From: Aliagarivorans taiwanensis DSM 22990
GTDB lineage: Bacteria > Pseudomonadota > Gammaproteobacteria > Enterobacterales > Celerinatantimonadaceae
Assembly (NCBI RefSeq): GCF_000429505.1
Contig: NZ_AUBZ01000004.1
Coordinates: 62,001-126,000 of the forward strand
Length of the DNA stretch: 64,000 nt
Direction: 5' to 3'
Shown here: one piece after another, positions 15,312 to 25,210 of the stretch
Layout: each line of letters starts with the position of its first letter
Position numbering within the stretch: the first letter of the stretch is position 1
Translations under genes and position numbers: made by a program
Notes under the pieces: model-generated
What the model saw: the letters and a program-made list of their open reading frames with translations, nothing else
Databases searched by the model: none
What the model was told of the DNA's origin: nothing

Positions 15312-17234
15312 TTATGGCTTGGCCTTACCGCTGCCTTTTACCCACTCTCGCATCTGCTGCGATTGACGTTTGTAGTAGGCAAGCTGCCGGTCAGACTCGA
15401 GCATCAGCGCGTCAAGATCAACGGGTTGCTCTCCCAGCACATCGCCCACGTAGCCAATGGCGCAGTCGATGCTAAACGCTTGCTCGCTCTCGGTGTTGAA
15501 GCGATTAACCTCTTGGACTAAGCGCCCGTTAAGTAGCTCAAGCTGCGCTTGGTCGCAGTGGGCTAGGAACACCACAAACTCATCGCCCCCCAAGCGAGCG
15601 ACGATATCGTCGCGACGAAACGCGGACTTAAGTACCTGAGCCATTGCCATTAGGGCTTTATCCCCCTCGGCATGTCCCCAGGTATCGTTGATCGGCTTGA
15701 GTCCATTGAAGTCGATACTGACGATGGTGAAGGTCTCTCCGGGCGCGAGGCCTTGCAAGCGCTGGCGCACTTTCTGTTTAAATCCGCGGCGGTTATCCAG
15801 CTCGGTTAGCTCATCGGTAACCGAGAGATCTTGCAATTGCGCGTTACGCTCGGTCACCGAGGCTAGCACCTGCTCTAATTGCGCCAGGTAGTCCTTGGCT
15901 TCTTGCTGGGCGATATCTCTGGCTTCGTTGGATAAGATCACCTTCAGGCTCAGGCTAATAAAGCCGCGGATCAGTTCAACCTCTGACTCCTGCCCTTCGC
16001 TGATATCGAACACCACATAGCCCATGTACTGGTCGTTAATCGACAATGAGCGCACTAGCCAATAGTCGACGGTGACATCGTCATAAAATCGCGCGGGTAG
16101 CAGATCGGCGCTGGCAAAGGCGAGCGGCTCAGGCAGGTATACCCGCGAGCCAGACTGGTGGGCGAACACCAGCTCACACTGCTCGGGGATCGGGTCGTCC
16201 AAACGCAAATCCGGCATTGGATAGAGACACAGGTAACAGCCTCGCAGGTGCAGGCTGGGCAGAGACGTAGAAAGCTGGCGGAACAGGCTTTCCCGATCCA
16301 ATGCATGGATGTTCTCAAAGATATGGTAAGACGATTGTAAATAGGGCATATGGATATCATCATAGGGCTGCTCTTCTTCACAGCCGCACGATTGACGAAT
16401 CACCAGCTCCGCAGGCAGCGTTACGGTTTGCTCTGTATCCTGCTGGTCACCCAGTAACAGGCGAAAGGCCTGTTTAGCTAGCTCGGCGCGGGGCTGACGC
16501 ACGGTAGTCAGCGCCGGTGACACCAGGCTAGCCGAGGGCATATCGTCAAAACCGACCATTGGGTACTTACCGATTAAGTTTGGCGCTTGGCTATTCATGT
16601 AGTTCCAAGCGCCCAGTGCCATATCATCGTTGGCAAACACAATGGCATCCACCGCTAAGCCGCTGTCGACGATGTCCTGTAAGGCTCTTGCGCCACTGGT
16701 TGGGCGGAAATCACCGCGAAACAGATAGCGCTTGTCCACCTCCAGTCCATGTTTGCTAAGCGCTTGGCGATAGGCTTGCAGGCGCAGCTCCGCCTCGACA
16801 TTGCCCTCAGGGCCGGTGACGAATACGATACGCTGATAACTATGCTCAACGATTAAGTGCTCAACCATCGCTTGCATGGCACTTTGATTGTCGATGAGCA
16901 CCGTGTGGGCACCGGCGTAAGGCTGGAACAAGCTGACTAGAGGTACCACCGACAGACGAGCCATAAAATCCTCAGCAATGTGCTTGGAGCAGTAGCTGAA
17001 CAGACAAGGACTGAGGGTTAAGATACCATCGAACTGTTGAGGCTTGATATGCTGGTAGACTTTGTTGTGTCGCTTCTCATTAAGTAGCTCTGAAGACAGC
17101 GGACGTCCTTCGAATATCACCAACTGACATCCTTGCTGTTTCGCTACTTTTTTCAGTTCCCGGTTAAGTGGGACTTGGTAGTTGCCGTAACAATTATCGA
17201 CAATTAACGCTATTCGGTGTTCCGTTGAATCCAA
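15312..17234 (-). CDS. Diguanylate cyclase with LacI-type ligand-binding sensor domain
   Basis: 640 aa. Residues about 8-285 resemble the periplasmic-binding fold of LacI/GalR regulators (IDNQSAMQAMVEHLI, VFVTGPEGN, VFANDDMALGAWNYM, VGFDDMP, TTVRQP) but there is no DNA-binding HTH before it. Next come an uncharacterised segment with CGC (about 285-430), a short coiled coil (about 435-470) and a GGDEF domain with intact GGDEF at 549-553 and an RRDD inhibitory I-site at 540-543. No signal peptide or membrane segment is seen, so it should be cytosolic, coupling a small ligand (perhaps a sugar) to c-di-GMP synthesis. The start is TTG 17234 with AAGGA five bases upstream. It is transcribed alone. 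Confidence 0.85.
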   Translation of the reverse strand: MDSTEHRIALIVDNCYGNYQVPLNRELKKVAKQQGCQLVIFEGRPLSSELLNEKRHNKVYQHIKPQQFDGILTLSPCLFSYCSKHIAEDFMARLSVVPLVSLFQPYAGAHTVLIDNQSAMQAMVEHLIVEHSYQRIVFVTGPEGNVEAELRLQAYRQALSKHGLEVDKRYLFRGDFRPTSGARALQDIVDSGLAVDAIVFANDDMALGAWNYMNSQAPNLIGKYPMVGFDDMPSASLVSPALTTVRQPRAELAKQAFRLLLGDQQDTEQTVTLPAELVIRQSCGCEEEQPYDDIHMPYLQSSYHIFENIHALDRESLFRQLSTSLPSLHLRGCYLCLYPMPDLRLDDPIPEQCELVFAHQSGSRVYLPEPLAFASADLLPARFYDDVTVDYWLVRSLSINDQYMGYVVFDISEGQESEVELIRGFISLSLKVILSNEARDIAQQEAKDYLAQLEQVLASVTERNAQLQDLSVTDELTELDNRRGFKQKVRQRLQGLAPGETFTIVSIDFNGLKPINDTWGHAEGDKALMAMAQVLKSAFRRDDIVARLGGDEFVVFLAHCDQAQLELLNGRLVQEVNRFNTESEQAFSIDCAIGYVGDVLGEQPVDLDALMLESDRQLAYYKRQSQQMREWVKGSGKAKP

Positions 17235-17367
17235 GCTATTCCTTCAGCCCAATGTCGAGAAAACGCATCTGCGGGCTATCGTTTTGACATCAGCATAAGG
17301 TTAGCAAAAGCGTATGAAATAAAAACAATGTGAAGCGTTTCTTAGTTTCGAAAGTTTGCGCTGAAAC

Positions 17368-17397
17368 AAAAACGCAGCTGATTAAGCAGCTGCGTTT
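17368..17397 (-). terminator. Terminator after rlmB
   Basis: AAACGCAGCTG-ATTAAG-CAGCTGCGTTT, an 11-bp perfect stem 25 bp past the rlmB stop, followed by TTTGTTT on the minus strand. Confidence 0.8.
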
Positions 17398-17421
17398 AGC
17401 GTGTGATGGCAAGCAAAGAGG

Positions 17422-18156
17422 CTAGCGTCGTTGGCGCACCGCCTCAAACAAACAGATACCGGCGGCCACAGAAACATTCAAGCTAGACACAGCACCAGCC
17501 ATCGGCAGTTTCACCAGCTCATCACAGGTTTCGCGAGTCAGGCGGCGCATGCCTTTCCCTTCGGCGCCCATCACAATCGCCATCGGCCCTTGCAGCTTAC
17601 AATCATAGATAAGCTGCTCGGCTTCACCAGCGGTGCCCACCAGCCATACGCCCAGCTGTTGCAAGTCGCGCAGGCTACGCGCCAAGTTAGTCACCACCAC
17701 CAGCGGTACGGTTTCCGCCGCACCACAGGCCACCTTACGCACGGTGGCATTGAGCTGAGCAGATTTGTCTTTGGGTACAATCACCGCCGCCACGCCAGCG
17801 GCATCGGCGTTACGCAGACACGCGCCGAGATTGTGTGGATCGGTGACGCCATCGAGCACCAAGAACAGCGGCGAGCTGGCTTGCTCGACCAAATCGGCCA
17901 AGTCGGCTTCGCTGTATCGGCGGCCGCCTTTAATACGCGCCACGATACCTTGGTGCTGGGTGTTGCCGGCTTTGTCGTCCAGTGCCTTGCGCGGCATTTG
18001 CTGTACCGAGCAGCCTAAGCGTTTCAGCTCATTGAGCAGCGGCAGCAGGCGTTCGTCTTGACGGCCTTTTAAGGCATACACTTCGATAAAGCGCTCTGGG
18101 CTGCGCTCGGCAAGGGCCTGCACTGCGTGCAAACCGTAGATAATCTCTTGGCTCAT
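17422..18156 (-). CDS. rlmB: 23S rRNA (guanosine-2'-O)-methyltransferase RlmB
   Basis: SpoU-family (SPOUT) enzyme that methylates Gm2251 in 23S rRNA. The N-terminal substrate-binding domain ([19 protein letters not shown]) is followed by SpoU motifs: [26 protein letters not shown] and [18 protein letters not shown], the last two forming the SAM-binding knot. 244 aa matches the E. coli protein (243). It starts 3 bp after the rnr stop, the standard rnr-rlmB pair, and is closed by a terminator. Confidence 0.96.
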   Translation of the reverse strand: MSQEIIYGLHAVQALAERSPERFIEVYALKGRQDERLLPLLNELKRLGCSVQQMPRKALDDKAGNTQHQGIVARIKGGRRYSEADLADLVEQASSPLFLVLDGVTDPHNLGACLRNADAAGVAAVIVPKDKSAQLNATVRKVACGAAETVPLVVVTNLARSLRDLQQLGVWLVGTAGEAEQLIYDCKLQGPMAIVMGAEGKGMRRLTRETCDELVKLPMAGAVSSLNVSVAAGICLFEAVRQRR

Positions 18157-18159
18157 GAT

Positions 18160-20661
18160 TTAACTCTTGTTCGCTTTGTTGGCGGCACGCTCACTTTTAC
18201 CGGCGCGCTGCTTACGCTTTTTCTTTGCTTTAGGCTTAGCCTTGGCTTTCGATTTCGCCTTGCCTTTGGGCTTATCATCGCCAGCGGATTTGGCCTTGCT
18301 GGACTTATCCCAAGGGTTGATCTCGGCCATCTTCTTCTCGGCCGAGGTCTTACGTCGCTTACCCTTATTCTTGGTATCGCGATGGCGCTGCTTGGTTTTA
18401 CCCTCGTCGCGTCGGCCACTGCGTTTACCCGAGCCGCGGCGCTCTTCAGCGCGTCCACGGGATTCGTTAGCTGGGCGCTCAAACTCGTCTTCGTTGTCTT
18501 GGCTGTTGACCAACACAAACTCCAGCTTGCGATCGTCCATATTGACCGAGGCAACCTTCACCCTTACCGAGTCACCAATACGGAAGCGGCGGCGGGTATT
18601 TTCGCCAATCAAGGTCTGGCGGGCAGCATCATAATGATAATAATCACCGCGTAAAGAGGTGATGTGCACCAAGCCGTCGATATGCAGCTCATCGAGGCGC
18701 ACAAAAAAGCCAAAACCGGTCACCGCAGCGATATTACCCGGATAAACCATGCCAACATGGTCCAGCATAAACTCGCACTTCAGGCCATCGGCCACCTCGC
18801 GGGTGGCATCGTCGGCGCGGCGTTCGGTCATCGAGCAGTGATCGCCAAAGCCGTCCATCTCATCAAGATCATAACAGCGGCCACCAGTGCTGGTATGTGG
18901 CTTGGTCATCGCCTTACCGGCTTTTTCCGACTGCTCCAACGCAATCAGGTACTTGATCACCCGATGCAGCAGCAGATCCGGATAACGGCGAATCGGTGAA
19001 GTAAAGTGGGCGTAGGACTTTAGCGCCAAACCAAAGTGACCGATGTTGTCGGGCTGGTAAACCGCCTGCATCATCGAGCGCAGCAGCATGGTCTGGATCA
19101 GCTCACGATCCGGGCGCTCTTGGATCGCCGCAGCCAGCTCAAAATAGTGTTTCGGCTCTGGGCTTTGGCCGCCACCGAGAGGCAGACCTAACTCGGCCAA
19201 GAAGCCGCGGAAGGTGTTGAGTTTCTCATCGCCCGGTTTGTCGTGCACCCGGAACAAGATCGCCTGTTGCGCCTTCTCCACATACTTGGCGGCAGCAACG
19301 TTGGCTTGAATCATACATTCTTCGATGATCTTGTGCGCGTCGTTGCGCACCAGCGGCACGATCTGCTCAATCTTACGCTGGGCGTTAAAGATAAAGCGGG
19401 TCTCCTGGGTTTCCAGCTCGATGCCGCCACGCTCAGCGCGGGCTCTCTTAAGCGCCTGATACATGCTGTGCAGCTCTTTAAGATGCGGCACCTGATCGCT
19501 GTAGCGCTTGGCCAAGGCCTCATCGCCATCGAGAATGGCGGCTACCTTGTTGTAGGTTAGGCGGGCATGTGAGTGCATCACCGCCTCATAAAACTTAAAG
19601 CCCGACAAGCGGCCAGCCGCCGAGATGGTCATCTCCGCCACCATACACAGCCGATCGACCGCCGGGTTTAGGGAGCACAAGCCATTGGAGAGCTGCTCTG
19701 GCAGCATCGGTACCACTTGGTCGGGGAAGTACACCGAGTTACCGCGGTTGTAGGCTTCACGATCGAGGGCGGAGTCGGGGCGAACGTAGTAGCTGACATC
19801 GGCAATCGCTACCCACAGCCGCCACCCGCCGGACTTCTTGGTTTCGCAATAAACCGCATCATCAAAGTCGCGGGCATCTTCGCCATCGATGGTCACCAGT
19901 GGCAGCTTACGCAGATCCACTCGGCCTTGCTTGGCGCTCTCTTCCACCTCTTCTTTTAGCGAAGACACTGATTTGAGCACCGCCTCTGGCCAGCTGTGGG
20001 GAATATCGTGGTTGCGCAGGGCCACCTGCACTTCCATACCCGGTTCCATTTTTTCGCCGAGGATGTCCACCACCTTGCCCATGGCGTTGCGGTTAAGTAC
20101 CGGGCGCTCGGTGATCTCCACCACCACCACTTGGCCCTGTCGGGCGCCCATGGTAGCGCTTTTGGGGATCACGATATCTTGGTTGATGCGAGTATCATCG
20201 GGCACCACAAAGCGGGTTTGTCCCTCAACAAAGAAACGCCCCACCAGCTCAAGCTTACGCTGTTTCAGCACCCGTAAGATCTTGCCCTCACGACGTCCGC
20301 GCTTATCCATGCTCGACGGCGCAGCCAGCGCAAAGTCGCCATGGAACACCTTGGCCATCTCTTTCGGTGGCAGGAACAAATCAACCCCGCCTTGCTTCAC
20401 CTTAAAGAAACCAAAGCCATCACGGTGACCAATCACATTGCCAGTCACTAAGCCCAAGCGTTCAGGCACAGTAAAATCGCCACGGCGGGTTTCCACCACC
20501 TCACCTTGCTCCATCAGCTCTAACATAATGGTTTTTAGCTGTTGGGCGTTTAGTTCGGCGAAAGCGTCGAGGAGGGCTTCGGCAGAGAGTGGTGCCATCT
20601 CTTCAACAATGGCTTGGTGTACGCGTTTTTCGATTGAGGCTGAACTAGCCGATGGGTGCAT
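18160..20661 (-). CDS. rnr: Ribonuclease R
   Basis: Processive 3'-5' exoribonuclease, 833 aa. Domains in order: an N-terminal helix-turn-helix-like segment, cold-shock domains ([11 protein letters not shown]), the RNB catalytic domain with [13 protein letters not shown] metal ligands (about 265-280), an S1 domain near 640-725 and a lysine/arginine-rich tail with [17 protein letters not shown]. The basic tail is typical of RNase R and binds structured RNA and ribosomes. It heads the rnr-rlmB operon; motX lies 104 bp upstream in the same direction. Confidence 0.96.
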   Translation of the reverse strand: MHPSASSASIEKRVHQAIVEEMAPLSAEALLDAFAELNAQQLKTIMLELMEQGEVVETRRGDFTVPERLGLVTGNVIGHRDGFGFFKVKQGGVDLFLPPKEMAKVFHGDFALAAPSSMDKRGRREGKILRVLKQRKLELVGRFFVEGQTRFVVPDDTRINQDIVIPKSATMGARQGQVVVVEITERPVLNRNAMGKVVDILGEKMEPGMEVQVALRNHDIPHSWPEAVLKSVSSLKEEVEESAKQGRVDLRKLPLVTIDGEDARDFDDAVYCETKKSGGWRLWVAIADVSYYVRPDSALDREAYNRGNSVYFPDQVVPMLPEQLSNGLCSLNPAVDRLCMVAEMTISAAGRLSGFKFYEAVMHSHARLTYNKVAAILDGDEALAKRYSDQVPHLKELHSMYQALKRARAERGGIELETQETRFIFNAQRKIEQIVPLVRNDAHKIIEECMIQANVAAAKYVEKAQQAILFRVHDKPGDEKLNTFRGFLAELGLPLGGGQSPEPKHYFELAAAIQERPDRELIQTMLLRSMMQAVYQPDNIGHFGLALKSYAHFTSPIRRYPDLLLHRVIKYLIALEQSEKAGKAMTKPHTSTGGRCYDLDEMDGFGDHCSMTERRADDATREVADGLKCEFMLDHVGMVYPGNIAAVTGFGFFVRLDELHIDGLVHITSLRGDYYHYDAARQTLIGENTRRRFRIGDSVRVKVASVNMDDRKLEFVLVNSQDNEDEFERPANESRGRAEERRGSGKRSGRRDEGKTKQRHRDTKNKGKRRKTSAEKKMAEINPWDKSSKAKSAGDDKPKGKAKSKAKAKPKAKKKRKQRAGKSERAANKANKS

Positions 20662-20765
20662 CTTGGCTCCTGAGGGAGGGAAAAATTGAGGTTACAGCGC
20701 TAAGGATAACCCCTCCCCCGAGCTTAAGCCAGCAAACTAGGCTTGCTGGCCACTCGCCAAAACAA

Positions 20766-21482
20766 CTAGTAAGGCTGGTTACTGGCCTTGGCCTTGGCCA
20801 CTACGTGGGCAGGCATTTTGTTGGCCAGCGCGGCAAGTAATTGCTCCGCCTGTTTGTGGGTGGCCCTATCGGCGATGATCGCATGGTGCAGCCAGCGATA
20901 GCCGTCTTCGTAATCAAGAGGGCTGCCTTGACCTGCCACCAGCAGCTCAACAAATTGGAGTTGCGCCTTCAGAAAGCCTTGGGCAGAGGCTTCGCGCAGC
21001 AGTGGAATGGCCTTGGCATAGTCGCGCTGTACCAATATACCGTTGGCATAGTAGCGGCCCAATTGCTCCAATGCTGCAGCCAGGCCTTGGTTGGCGGCTT
21101 GCCACATATAGTGAACGCCCAGTTCGGGATCAGGCTCGACACAAACGCCCCACGCCAGCATATCTCCCCATAAAAACTCATAGGCGGGGATCGCCACCTT
21201 CTCGGCACGGGCTTCGATATCCTGAACCAGCTGACAGTCATCTTCTTTGACTCGGTTAAGGTGCTGGTTTAGGTTGATCCATCCAATCAAATCGTCTTGC
21301 TCATAGATCTCGATGGCCGCGAGCTGCGGGGGCTCGGTCTCATAGAGAGGCTCAAATTCGACTTCTTCGGCTTGCTGCTCGCCCGCTTCATCGTCAACGG
21401 ATATATCTGCCACCGTCTCTGCCACTACTTGGCCAGATAGCATCATCGATAGTGCAAGTGATAAAGCGATTGGGGTTTTCAT
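20766..21482 (-). CDS. motX: Sodium-type flagellar motor protein MotX
   Basis: Periplasmic protein with a signal peptide (about 1-21, ending VVA-E) and Sel1-like repeats. The region from HLNRVKEDDCQLVQDI through AYEFLWGDMLAWGVCVE to GSPLDYEDGYRWL agrees closely with Vibrio MotX, which forms the T-ring of the polar flagellum with MotY. The conserved cysteine pair (DDCQ and GVCVE) is present. A 45-residue acidic segment (VDDEAGEQQAEEVEFEPLYETE) near the N-terminus is not recalled from Vibrio MotX. No other flagellar gene is nearby; the position next to rnr is shared with Vibrio. At 238 aa it is slightly longer than usual. Confidence 0.87.
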   Translation of the reverse strand: MKTPIALSLALSMMLSGQVVAETVADISVDDEAGEQQAEEVEFEPLYETEPPQLAAIEIYEQDDLIGWINLNQHLNRVKEDDCQLVQDIEARAEKVAIPAYEFLWGDMLAWGVCVEPDPELGVHYMWQAANQGLAAALEQLGRYYANGILVQRDYAKAIPLLREASAQGFLKAQLQFVELLVAGQGSPLDYEDGYRWLHHAIIADRATHKQAEQLLAALANKMPAHVVAKAKASNQPY

Positions 21483-21571
21483 GGCACACTCTCTTGGGAT
21501 TTCTGCTTATGTTATCGGACAGCGCGGGGAAAACTAAAGTGGTGCGCACAATTCGATAGTCTGGCGCGATC

Positions 21572-21595
21572 AAAAAAGGGCGCCTATGCGCCCTT
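21572..21595 (-). terminator. Terminator of mdh
   Basis: AAGGGCGC-CTAT-GCGCCCTT, followed by TTTTTG on the minus strand, 22 bp past the mdh stop. Confidence 0.85.
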
Positions 21596-21616
21596 ATCGT
21601 GTGAATTCGTTTGCGA

Positions 21617-22543
21617 TTAAACGAAGTCTACACCTTTTTGGATGTCGCCTTGCAGGGTATCCAGCATGCCGTCGATGGCCGCTTTTTCGAACGCGCTAAC
21701 TTCGCCGTACGGCAGTACTTCAGCAACGCCCTGTGGACCCAGACGCAGTGGCTGAGCGAAGAATTCAGCGTGCTCGCTGCCACCTTCTACGTAGGCACAT
21801 TCAACAACCTCTTCACCCTGTGCTGCACGTACCAGTGACAGACAGAAGCGAGCAGCCGCTTGGCCCATAGACAGGGTTGCGCTACCGCCACCCGCTTTGG
21901 CTTCTACCACTTCGGTACCCGCATTCTGGATACGAGTAGTCAGTGCAGCAATCTCGTCGTCGCTGAAATCCAGACCCAGCTGAGACAGCAGAGGCAGGAT
22001 GGTTACGCCGCTGTGGCCGCCAATCACGTTGATGTTCACGTCTTCTGGGCTCAGGCCTTTGGCTTCAGCAATAAAGGTTTCAGCACGGATAACGTCCAGC
22101 GAGGTCACACCGAACAGTTTAGCTGGATCATAAACACCGGCGTTCTTCAGCACTTCACGGGCAATCGCAACAGTGGTGTTTACTGGGTTGGTAATGATGC
22201 CGATGCATGCTTTCGGGCACACTGCAGCACATTTTTCGATAAGGTTCTTAACGATGCCAGCGTTGATGTTGAACAAATCAGCGCGGTCCATACCCGGCTT
22301 ACGGGCAACACCAGCAGAGATCAGTACGATGTCGGCACCTTCCAAGGCAGGGCTTGGATCTTCACCGGCAAAACCTTCAATCGCAACTTGAGTCGGAATG
22401 TGGCTCAAATCCTTGGCAACACCAGGAGTTACCGGTGCAATGTCATACAAAGATAATTCAGAACCTGCAGGTAGTTGGTTCTTCAATAGTAGGGAAAGGG
22501 CCTGACCGATACCGCCAGCTGCTCCTAATACCGCAACTTTCAT
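21617..22543 (-). CDS. mdh: Malate dehydrogenase (NAD-dependent)
   Basis: TCA-cycle enzyme interconverting malate and oxaloacetate. 308 aa, similar to the 312 aa of E. coli Mdh. The N-terminal NAD-binding [14 protein letters not shown] is at 8-21; the substrate-binding [11 protein letters not shown] and the catalytic His in GGHSGVTI (about 176) are present. Monocistronic, with its own terminator. motX ends up downstream on the same strand after a gap of 134 bp. Confidence 0.97.
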   Translation of the reverse strand: MKVAVLGAAGGIGQALSLLLKNQLPAGSELSLYDIAPVTPGVAKDLSHIPTQVAIEGFAGEDPSPALEGADIVLISAGVARKPGMDRADLFNINAGIVKNLIEKCAAVCPKACIGIITNPVNTTVAIAREVLKNAGVYDPAKLFGVTSLDVIRAETFIAEAKGLSPEDVNINVIGGHSGVTILPLLSQLGLDFSDDEIAALTTRIQNAGTEVVEAKAGGGSATLSMGQAAARFCLSLVRAAQGEEVVECAYVEGGSEHAEFFAQPLRLGPQGVAEVLPYGEVSAFEKAAIDGMLDTLQGDIQKGVDFV

Positions 22544-22633
22544 GTGACGTTCTCCATTTTTTGTAATTAAGAGGGGGATTCCAGACTGGCATCCACGATA
22601 GCCAAAATAGGGAGCAAATACAAACCGCTACAA

Positions 22634-22672
22634 AAGCACGATTTGCTGAATCCCAAGATCTCCATCGTGCTT
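22634..22672 (-). terminator. Hairpin 3' of the orphan solute-binding protein gene
   Basis: AAGCACGAT and ATCGTGCTT pair across a 21-nt loop 8 bp after the stop, followed by TTTTG on the minus strand. The large loop makes it a weak terminator candidate. Confidence 0.4.
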
Positions 22673-22679
22673 CACACTT

Positions 22680-23408
22680 TTAAGGCTCAGCCTCAAAATA
22701 TTCTTGATAAAGCTGTCGGTAGCTTCCGTTGTTTTTGACCACAGACAAGGCGTGATTGAGCAAATTCAGCAGTTCTTGATTGTCTTTTGACACCGCAATG
22801 CCCAAGCCGCTACCCAGACTATGGTCCTTGGGGCGCGCTGCAAGGTGGGTGTATTTGTTAAGCCAGTACATAGCGGCTGCTTTGTCGATGAACACGCCAT
22901 CGATGCGGTTCTTGGCCAAATCGTCCAGCGCGGCTTGATAGCTGGGATAGGCAATGGCGAACAGCTCGGGACGCTGCTCTTGAATGAACTCTTGCAAGCT
23001 AGAGCCACTTTGCACCGCAATCACGCTGCCATCGACGATATCAACCGCGACACCTTCGACCTTGGGCACCACAAACACCGCCGAGTTGTCGAAGTAGGCA
23101 TCGCTGAAATCCACCAGCAACTGTCGCTCCTCGGTGATATCCAGCGCAGAGATGGCGGCATCATAATGGCCGTTTAACACACTGTGTAACAGGCTATCGA
23201 AGGGTTGGTGATAGAACTCGCACTTGCGATTGATCTGCCGGCACAATAGCTCGGCTAGTTCAATATCAAACCCGCGCAGGTCTTGCTGCTCAAAGTACTC
23301 AAAGGGAGGGTAAGAGGCTTCGGTGACAAAGCGGATCGGCGTTTCGTCGGCGGCCAGAGCGGCGTTACTTAACCAACAAAAAAGTAAGATCTTAAATAGT
23401 CGCATCAT
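22680..23408 (-). CDS. Periplasmic amino-acid-binding protein (ABC transporter SBP, family 3)
   Basis: 242 aa with a signal peptide (about 1-20, ending AALA-A) and the family 3 solute-binding fold: ASYPPFEYF near the N-terminus, GFDIELAELLC, DAAISALDITEERQ and a C-terminal NNGSYRQLYQEYF. Most similar to arginine/lysine/histidine-type ArtJ/HisJ proteins. No permease or ATPase gene adjoins it, so it is an orphan. It is divergent from argR, and an ARG-box-like sequence lies between them, which supports but does not prove a basic-amino-acid ligand. A second ATG follows the first. Confidence 0.8.
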   Translation of the reverse strand: MMRLFKILLFCWLSNAALAADETPIRFVTEASYPPFEYFEQQDLRGFDIELAELLCRQINRKCEFYHQPFDSLLHSVLNGHYDAAISALDITEERQLLVDFSDAYFDNSAVFVVPKVEGVAVDIVDGSVIAVQSGSSLQEFIQEQRPELFAIAYPSYQAALDDLAKNRIDGVFIDKAAAMYWLNKYTHLAARPKDHSLGSGLGIAVSKDNQELLNLLNHALSVVKNNGSYRQLYQEYFEAEP

Positions 23409-23517
23409 TAAGACTCAGGCATGGCCTGCTGGATGTTGTTTTGCTACTTACCAAAGCATACGCCAACAATTGCTGCTAGGTAAGAAAGCAAATCAAAAAA
23501 ACCGTGAACTAAACCGA

Positions 23518-23531
23518 TGAATTTCTATGCA
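23518..23531. promoter_or_regulatory. Candidate ARG box upstream of argR
   Basis: TGAATTTCTATGCA matches the ARG box core TGAAT-WWWW-ATTCA except for one base in the right arm and one in the spacer. A weaker copy, TGAATTTTGTCCA, is at 23560-23572. The usual 3-bp spacing of paired boxes is not seen. Autoregulation of argR, and possibly of the divergent binding protein, is inferred. Confidence 0.4.
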
Positions 23532-23605
23532 AAATTGTCGACTAAAGTTGATAACAACCTGAATTTTGTCCAAAATAGCAGCGAGCAAAATGAAGGTGAA
23601 AAACA

Positions 23606-24073
23606 ATGAAGTACAACGACCGTCAGGAGCAACTGGTTAAAGCATTCAAATCGTTACTCAAGCAGGAACGTTTTGGCTCCCAAGCGGAAATTGTGGCCGC
23701 GCTGCAAGAACAGGGCTTTGAGAACATTAATCAAAGCAAAGTATCCCGGATGCTGAGCAAGTTTGGCGCAGTACGCACCCGCAATGCAAAAATGGAAATG
23801 GTGTACTGCCTGCCCGCCGAGCTAGGCGTGCCCACGGCATCGAGCCAACTGAAGGTCTTGGTACTGGAGATGGACCACAACGACGCGCTAATCGTCATCC
23901 ATACCAGCCCGGGCGCTGCACAACTGATCGCTCGCCTACTCGACTCTCTGGGCAAGGCTGAAGGCATCTTAGGCACCATTGCTGGCGACGACACCATTTT
24001 TATCACGCCAACCCAGCAAGCCCGCATCGAAGAAGTGTTTGCCTCGATTAAAGAGTTGTTTGAGGTTGCTTAA
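23606..24073 (+). CDS. argR: Arginine repressor ArgR
   Basis: 155 aa hexameric repressor. The N-terminal winged helix contains [13 protein letters not shown] (about 42-54, the SR DNA-contact pair) and the C-terminal oligomerisation/arginine-binding domain contains [10 protein letters not shown] (about 124-133). It controls arginine biosynthesis and uptake genes. The start at ATG 23606 has GAAGGTG 8 bases upstream. It lies 533 bp... of its paralog-free locus next to mdh, a common argR-mdh neighbourhood in gammaproteobacteria. A bidirectional terminator follows. Confidence 0.97.
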   Translation: MKYNDRQEQLVKAFKSLLKQERFGSQAEIVAALQEQGFENINQSKVSRMLSKFGAVRTRNAKMEMVYCLPAELGVPTASSQLKVLVLEMDHNDALIVIHTSPGAAQLIARLLDSLGKAEGILGTIAGDDTIFITPTQQARIEEVFASIKELFEVA

Positions 24074-24086
24074 GCGCAGCAGATAA

Positions 24087-24114
24087 GCAAAAAGGTCGCC
24101 AGCAGGCGACCTTT
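24087..24114. terminator. Bidirectional terminator between argR and fbpC
   Basis: AAAGGTCGCC-AGCA-GGCGACCTTT, a 10-bp stem with A-run and T-run flanks, placed between two converging genes (argR plus strand, fbpC minus strand). Confidence 0.85.
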
Positions 24115-24150
24115 TCGATTGTGCTGTCTTAAACAGAACTAAGCCTATCT

Positions 24151-25197
24151 TTACGCGGCAAACACAAACACCGCATCGTTGGGCACTTCCACCCACACTG
24201 TCGCCCCGGCCTGAGCCTGCCAGTGATCGCGCACTCGCGCCTGAAAAACTTGCTGTGCACCCGGCAACCTCAGGCGGAAGTGGGTCTCGTTGCCCATGGG
24301 GTGCACCGAGATCACCTCGGCGGCCACCAAGCCCGGCGCCTCTAGCTGATGCAGGCGGACATCTTTCGCGCGTACGATAACCTTGCAGTTGGTGCCATCG
24401 GCTAACTGATGCGGCTTTATATTGCCAAACGGCGTGACAAGGCCTTGTTCCACCACTTGCAATTCAAACTGGTTGCTGGGGCCAAATAGCGCTGCCACAA
24501 ACGCGCTGGCTGGCGAGGCATAGATCTCGTGTGGCGCACCTTGCTGAACAATATGCCCATGGTCCATCACCACCACTTTATCGGCCATAAACAGCGCCTC
24601 TAGCGGGTCATGGGTCACCATTACTGCTGATGCGCCAATGCTTTTAAGCAGGTCCAAGGTATCTTCACGCACTTGCTGGCGTAAGTGCTCATCCAGTGCT
24701 GAAAACGGCTCATCGAGCAACATAATACAGGGCTTAGGCGCTAGCGCTCGCAGCAAGGCCACGCGCTGCTGTTGGCCGCCACTTAGCGTGTGGGGATAAC
24801 GATCCCACATATCCTTAAGCCCCATTTTATCCATGGCTTGTTGCAGCCAGGCGCGACGCTCATCCACATCATGGTGTTTGGCCAGACCATACTCGAGGTT
24901 CTTACCCACCGTCATATGGGGAAACAGCGCATAGTCTTGGAACATCATGCCGATACCGCGTTTTTCCGGTGGTGTTTGCAGGCCTTCACTGGCCACCGCC
25001 ATCGCCAGACCCGCAATCGAGATATCGCCCTGTTGCAGCGGCTCCAGCCCAGCGATTAGTCGCAGTAGGGTGGTCTTACCGCATCCTGAAGGCCCAAGCA
25101 GCGCCACAATCTCACCCGCTTGCAGCTGCAGGTCCACATCGATAAGGGCCTTCTGCTGCCCATAGCTGTGACTGATATTGTTAAGAGAAATACTCAT
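24151..25197 (-). CDS. fbpC: Fe(3+) ABC transporter ATP-binding protein
   Basis: 348 aa. Walker A GPSGCGKTT (about 35-43), the LSGGQQQRVALLRALA signature and LLDEPFSALD Walker B. The C-terminal TOBE-like regulatory domain (about 240-348) and the DYALFPHMTVGKNL Q-loop region are as in FbpC/AfuC. The start is taken at ATG 25197; a TTG immediately before it is in frame. Last gene of fbpABC, 13 bp downstream of fbpB. It energises ferric iron import across the inner membrane. Confidence 0.92.
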   Translation of the reverse strand: MSISLNNISHSYGQQKALIDVDLQLQAGEIVALLGPSGCGKTTLLRLIAGLEPLQQGDISIAGLAMAVASEGLQTPPEKRGIGMMFQDYALFPHMTVGKNLEYGLAKHHDVDERRAWLQQAMDKMGLKDMWDRYPHTLSGGQQQRVALLRALAPKPCIMLLDEPFSALDEHLRQQVREDTLDLLKSIGASAVMVTHDPLEALFMADKVVVMDHGHIVQQGAPHEIYASPASAFVAALFGPSNQFELQVVEQGLVTPFGNIKPHQLADGTNCKVIVRAKDVRLHQLEAPGLVAAEVISVHPMGNETHFRLRLPGAQQVFQARVRDHWQAQAGATVWVEVPNDAVFVFAA

Positions 25198-25210
25198 CAA
25201 AGGCTCACTG

